Source: Litorimonas sp964511495 (GTDB lineage Bacteria; Pseudomonadota; Alphaproteobacteria; Caulobacterales; Maricaulaceae). Taken from it: 64,000 nt of DNA. Of the stretch, positions 60,811 to 64,000 are shown one piece after another (position 1 is the first letter of the stretch; every line of letters begins with the position of its first letter). The notes beneath the pieces were generated by a model that saw only the letters and a list, made by a program, of their open reading frames with translations, had not been told where the DNA came from and searched no databases. Both the position numbers and the translations under genes were made by a program. The DNA lies in NCBI GenBank assembly GCA_964511495.1, contig CAZEFT010000002.1:62001-126000 (forward strand). The letters are read 5' to 3'.

Positions 60811-61484
60811 AACTATCTCCATCTCTTATTTTCACTCTGTTTATTTCATTCATCATTTTGGCTGTTTTGATCGGTGGTTTGACAGGTGGTGCGATTAACT
60901 TTGAAGCCGTTCAATCGCTGATTTCGGGCATTCGCGACTCAAACAGCGCGGTTTTAGTCGTCATAATAATTTTTATCACTGCATCGTTTTTAGGGGCGCC
61001 ACAATGGGCTTTGATTACGGCCTGTGTCGTTGGGTTTGGCCCTTTATGGGGCGCTGTTTATGCGTGGACCGCGACTTTATGCTCGGCGACAGTGAATTTT
61101 TTTGTCGCTCGTATTTTGGGGCAAAAACGGTTGAGTCGTTTGAAAGGCCCAAGGCTTGCGCGTTTATTAGACCGAGTTGAACAAAACGGCGTTTTGTGGA
61201 GTTTTGTTGTGCGTCTGGTGCCGACAGGCCCGTTTATCTTGGTCAATTTCGCGGCAGGCCTCTCAACCATTCGATATCCCGCATTTCTGACAGGGACGGC
61301 ATTTGGTATCGTTCCCAAAATTCTTGTTATGGCGTTGATAGCCAAAGGAATATTTGTAGGTCTTAATGGTAAGCTTATATCGTTGATGTTCATTGGCTTG
61401 GCTTTGATAGCCATCATCATGACATTCTGGTTTCAGCGAAATTACGGGCGAAGCAAAGCGGCTCTTGAAAGTCAACAAAGCTAG
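60807..61484 (+). CDS. TVP38/TMEM64 family membrane protein
   Basis: A 225-residue protein with about five or six membrane helices. The ATG at 60807 overlaps the miaA stop and follows GGAGAAAAGG. The F-L-G-A-P-Q-W and G-F-G-P-L-W-G-A half-helices, and the R-L-V-P-T-G-P-F-I-L-V-N-F-A-A-G-L block, are those of the VTT (SNARE-associated, DedA-like) superfamily. Related proteins are lipid or undecaprenyl-phosphate scramblases/flippases; the exact role here is unknown. Its stop overlaps the next convergent gene. Confidence 0.85.
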   Translation: MKLSPSLIFTLFISFIILAVLIGGLTGGAINFEAVQSLISGIRDSNSAVLVVIIIFITASFLGAPQWALITACVVGFGPLWGAVYAWTATLCSATVNFFVARILGQKRLSRLKGPRLARLLDRVEQNGVLWSFVVRLVPTGPFILVNFAAGLSTIRYPAFLTGTAFGIVPKILVMALIAKGIFVGLNGKLISLMFIGLALIAIIMTFWFQRNYGRSKAALESQQS

Positions 61485-62752
61485 CGTGTTTTGCGGTTAA
61501 GCCTCATCCAATCCCTTTTGGGGCGCTCGTAAAGTTCATCCAAAAACTCCAATTGGAGGCCGATGGGCTCGTAATGGGGGCTGTTCCACATCATCGCAAT
61601 GCCGCTACGCTTATCGGGGTCAAAAAGGATAAGTGCGCGGTAGCCCTGCACCCCACCTCGGTGGCCGACGACCTTATTGCCGTAATAATCATAGACGCGG
61701 AAACCCATGCCATAATGCGCATTTTTAAGGCCGCCAAACCGGCGATTAATATAGCGTTGCTCTCTCAAGGTAGACACGCGGGGAGCTTGTAAGACCTGCT
61801 GAATGGCTTCCTGTTGTGAGAGGGTGGCGTCGTCTCCATCGGGCATTTGCCCAATCATCCATTTCGCTAAATCTGTCACAGAAGAATTAACCCCGGCCGC
61901 AGCAGGCACGCGGTAATAAGTCGGTTTAACAGACCTATAGGCACGGCCACGCTTACTATGAGGCTTAGCCCAGCTTTTGGATTGTTTGAGTCCGTTCAAA
62001 CTCACACTGGCGCTTTTCATATCAAGCTGATCAAAAATTTCAGTTTGCACTACGGATTTGTAAGGAAGGCCTGTGAGGGTTTCGACGATTTCACCCGCAG
62101 AATCATAAGCGACATTTTGATAGCTGTGGCAGGTCGCGGGCGCGCAATTATATTTCAGCTTACCAAGTTTCTTTCGTGTTTCCTTAGCACTGCGACCATC
62201 TTCAATATGGCCGTCATAAGCATTGGGGACGATTCCGACTTGGTGGGCCAATAAATGAGCAACGGAGATATTGGTTTCGCTAGGAGGCAGGTCGAGAGAA
62301 TATGTGAAATCTTTCACGGCATCGTCCAAAGAAATTCTATTCTCTGCCGCCATAGAGACCAATAAATAGGCCGCCACACCTTTCGAGACAGAGGCCCAAC
62401 GAAAAACCGTGTCTTGGGTTACTTTATCGCCAGAACCGCGCTTTGTTTCTCCATAACCATTGGCAAAAGTGATGTCGCCATTTTCGACAATCGCCACAGA
62501 CAGGCCCGTCATGGAGACTTCACGCATAAGACGTTTCGCGCGTTTATCGAGATAGGCTGTGTCGACTTTTGACTGGGGTTTGGGGGCCGCTTTCGCAGGA
62601 CTGTTTCGCGGGGGCGTCGCAGTAATAGCCGTTGAGGTTTCTACCAATGTCTTGAACGATTGTGCAAAATAGGGTTGGGCCTCTGAGGTAAAAGGCACCG
62701 CCAGCATAGTGAGCAGAAAGCCAATACTGATTGTTTTACCACTTATTCGCAT
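61481..62752 (-). CDS. Exported beta-lactamase-fold serine hydrolase
   Basis: A 423-residue protein with a signal peptide (cleavage near S-E-A, residue 25). The class C/AmpH-type active site is visible: S121-V-S-K124 and Y211-Q-N213, plus a late H-R-G-G in the KTG position. A proline/alanine-rich linker (about 46-62) joins the signal region to the domain. The family includes DD-peptidases and esterases, and true beta-lactamase activity is not implied. Convergent with the TVP38 gene through a shared CTAG. Confidence 0.87.
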   Translation of the reverse strand: MRISGKTISIGFLLTMLAVPFTSEAQPYFAQSFKTLVETSTAITATPPRNSPAKAAPKPQSKVDTAYLDKRAKRLMREVSMTGLSVAIVENGDITFANGYGETKRGSGDKVTQDTVFRWASVSKGVAAYLLVSMAAENRISLDDAVKDFTYSLDLPPSETNISVAHLLAHQVGIVPNAYDGHIEDGRSAKETRKKLGKLKYNCAPATCHSYQNVAYDSAGEIVETLTGLPYKSVVQTEIFDQLDMKSASVSLNGLKQSKSWAKPHSKRGRAYRSVKPTYYRVPAAAGVNSSVTDLAKWMIGQMPDGDDATLSQQEAIQQVLQAPRVSTLREQRYINRRFGGLKNAHYGMGFRVYDYYGNKVVGHRGGVQGYRALILFDPDKRSGIAMMWNSPHYEPIGLQLEFLDELYERPKRDWMRLNRKTR

Positions 62753-62870
62753 TATTGCGGGCTCCGAATACGGAAATGACCCGCTACTGAGGTAAGGTTA
62801 CTTACACAATAAGAATATAAGATTTCATTATTCTGGAAATGTCTCATGCTGCCCCGCTTTATCACATCCA

Positions 62871-63689
62871 TCACCCTCCAAGCATTATCCATGCCAGTAA
62901 AGCTCCACCCAAGGCAATTCTATAAAGCATAAAAGGGAGCATTCCGATTTTACTCACCCATTTCATGAAAAGTGAAATACAGGCGAAAGCAGAAATGAAA
63001 GACAAAAGGGCAACCCACAGCCCGTCCGTTAGTGTAGCACCGGCTAATTCAGCCGGGTCTGCCGTGCTCAGACTATAAAGGGCGAAGAGGCCTCCAACAC
63101 CGATAATCGGCAGGCTCATAAGCATGGAAAACCGCGCTGCCTCGACGCGGGTAAAGCCCATAGCTCTCGCGGCTGTCATTGTTATGCCGGAGCGTGACGT
63201 GCCAGGAATGAGGGCAATAGCTTGTGCTAGGCCCAATCCAAAGGCCCCTTTCCAAGTAAGATCTTCGGTCGAGCGTTCCTGTTTCCCCCAGATATCTGAG
63301 AGCCAAAGTAAGATACCAAAAAATATTGTCGTGAAAGCAATCAATAAAGGGGATCTTATCATTTCATCAAAACCCCCGAACCGCAGAAAAGCGCCAAATA
63401 AGAGAGCAGGGGGGGTTGCGATAATCAAATTAAGGGCCAGCAGAGAGCGTGTATTCAATTGGCGTCTAAGCAAATCCCATAATCCTGTGAAGATGGAGCC
63501 AACATCCTTTCGGAAATAGGCCATCACGGCAAAAAGCGAGCCAAAATGTGCCATAACATCGATGAGCGGACCTTGATCTACCCAACCAAGTATTTTGGCG
63601 GGTAAGATCAGATGCGCGGAACTTGAAATAGGCAAAAATTCCGTCAATCCCTGTATGAGCGCGAGTAATGTGAGCTGCAACCAAGACAT
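62871..63689 (-). CDS. uppP: Undecaprenyl-diphosphatase
   Basis: Integral membrane phosphatase (BacA) that regenerates undecaprenyl phosphate, the carrier used by MraY and MurG. The two inverted-repeat motifs are E-F-L-P-I-S-S-S-A-H-L (residues 17-27) and P-G-T-S-R-S-G in the second half. About eight membrane helices in 272 residues. No operon partner; the upstream side is the AT-rich end of the window. Confidence 0.95.
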   Translation of the reverse strand: MSWLQLTLLALIQGLTEFLPISSSAHLILPAKILGWVDQGPLIDVMAHFGSLFAVMAYFRKDVGSIFTGLWDLLRRQLNTRSLLALNLIIATPPALLFGAFLRFGGFDEMIRSPLLIAFTTIFFGILLWLSDIWGKQERSTEDLTWKGAFGLGLAQAIALIPGTSRSGITMTAARAMGFTRVEAARFSMLMSLPIIGVGGLFALYSLSTADPAELAGATLTDGLWVALLSFISAFACISLFMKWVSKIGMLPFMLYRIALGGALLAWIMLGG

Positions 63690-64000
63690 TTGCGCCTCTA
63701 TTATAGTGTGATTGACCTAAGGCTTCGCGGTACGGGCATAAGTCCTAAACTTCAATTAAAATCACCGAGTAAATTGGAGCTTGGTTGGTGAATCATACGA
63801 AAAATATGTGATAATAAAAATACTTTCAAAATTTTATTTTTCATAGTGGAGTGCGTATTTGAAAAATAATTCAATTAAAACAATATATTATATATATTAT
63901 TGCATAAATACATTTTGCGAAAATATCAAATATTGACAAATTGTCGCATCTTGCGTGTGCTTTGTTTTATGTATAGGCGCAATCGGGACAGCCTAAGAGG
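63690..64000. other. AT-rich gene-free right edge with an inverted repeat
   Basis: No coding region is visible. 63780-63930 is far richer in A and T than the rest of the window. TTGACA at 63933-63938 overlaps a GACAA-A-TTGTC dyad (63935-63945), flanked by TGCGA and TCGCA. This may be a promoter and operator for a gene beyond the window, but no convincing -10 was found at normal spacing. Confidence 0.4.

Noticed and set aside
61481..62752. Serine hydrolase as a resistance beta-lactamase
   Set aside because: The motifs fit the wide class C/AmpH/esterase group with H-R-G-G in place of KTG; antibiotic resistance cannot be inferred.

Overview
The window looks like a chromosomal segment of an alphaproteobacterium of the Caulobacterales/Hyphomonadales kind (Hyphomonadaceae or Robiginitomaculaceae-like, moderate GC near 50%). 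The basis is the alphaproteobacterial division/cell-wall (dcw) cluster followed by lpxC-bamD-recN-ligA, a circularly permuted two-piece tmRNA whose tag closely resembles the Caulobacter tag, an alpha-type SspB, the fumC-DUF4169-RHH and hflK-hflC-DUF2065-degP gene groups, and CtrA-like and GANTC sites in front of ftsZ and bamD. The genus is inference.

Layout. 1-2692 (+): the C-terminal end of a penicillin-acylase-type hydrolase, a PepSY membrane protein and an orphan radical SAM/SPASM protein. 2737-4578 (-): a DUF885 lipoprotein. 4834-6596 (+): a histidine kinase and single-domain response regulator pair. 6597-24989 (+): regulatory region and complete dcw cluster mraZ-rsmH-ftsL-ftsI-murE-murF-mraY-murD-ftsW-murG-murC-murB-ddl-ftsQ-ftsA-ftsZ, almost all genes overlapping by 1-13 nt, closed by a strong terminator. 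25136-31233 (+): lpxC, bamD, recN, ligA and a small membrane protein.

31348-33896 is the most accessory-looking stretch: a lower-GC pair on the minus strand (DUF4411 PIN-like protein and HTH-ImmA/IrrE protease, a toxin-antitoxin-like module), a long gap that folds into a 6S-like RNA, and a small basic protein of unknown function. 33977-43929 is mostly minus strand: Xaa-Pro aminopeptidase, prmA, an alpha/beta-hydrolase-like lipoprotein, uvrD, an acyl-CoA thioesterase, RHH protein, DUF4169, fumC and sspB. Then come a P450 (+), the permuted ssrA gene (-), an OmpA-like protein, a DUF2853 protein, an ArgE-like deacetylase with an N-acetylglutamate synthase-like partner, an M14 carboxypeptidase, a TM2 protein, thyA, a PhnA-like protein, an M20 amidohydrolase, a VUT transporter, folA, hflK-hflC-DUF2065-degP, serB, miaA, a TVP38-family protein, a serine hydrolase and uppP. 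The last 311 bases are AT-rich and hold no gene.

Connections: uppP, mraY, murG, ftsW and ftsI act in one lipid-linked peptidoglycan cycle; sspB and ssrA, encoded 1.5 kb apart, supply the ClpXP adaptor and the degradation tag; thyA and folA form the dTMP/folate cycle. No CRISPR array, insertion sequence, prophage, tRNA or rRNA was seen. The less expected items are the regulatory sites stacked before mraZ, the structured RNA at 33353-33484, the ssrA gene, the HTH-ImmA/DUF4411 pair and the NAGS-like protein with a degenerate kinase domain.
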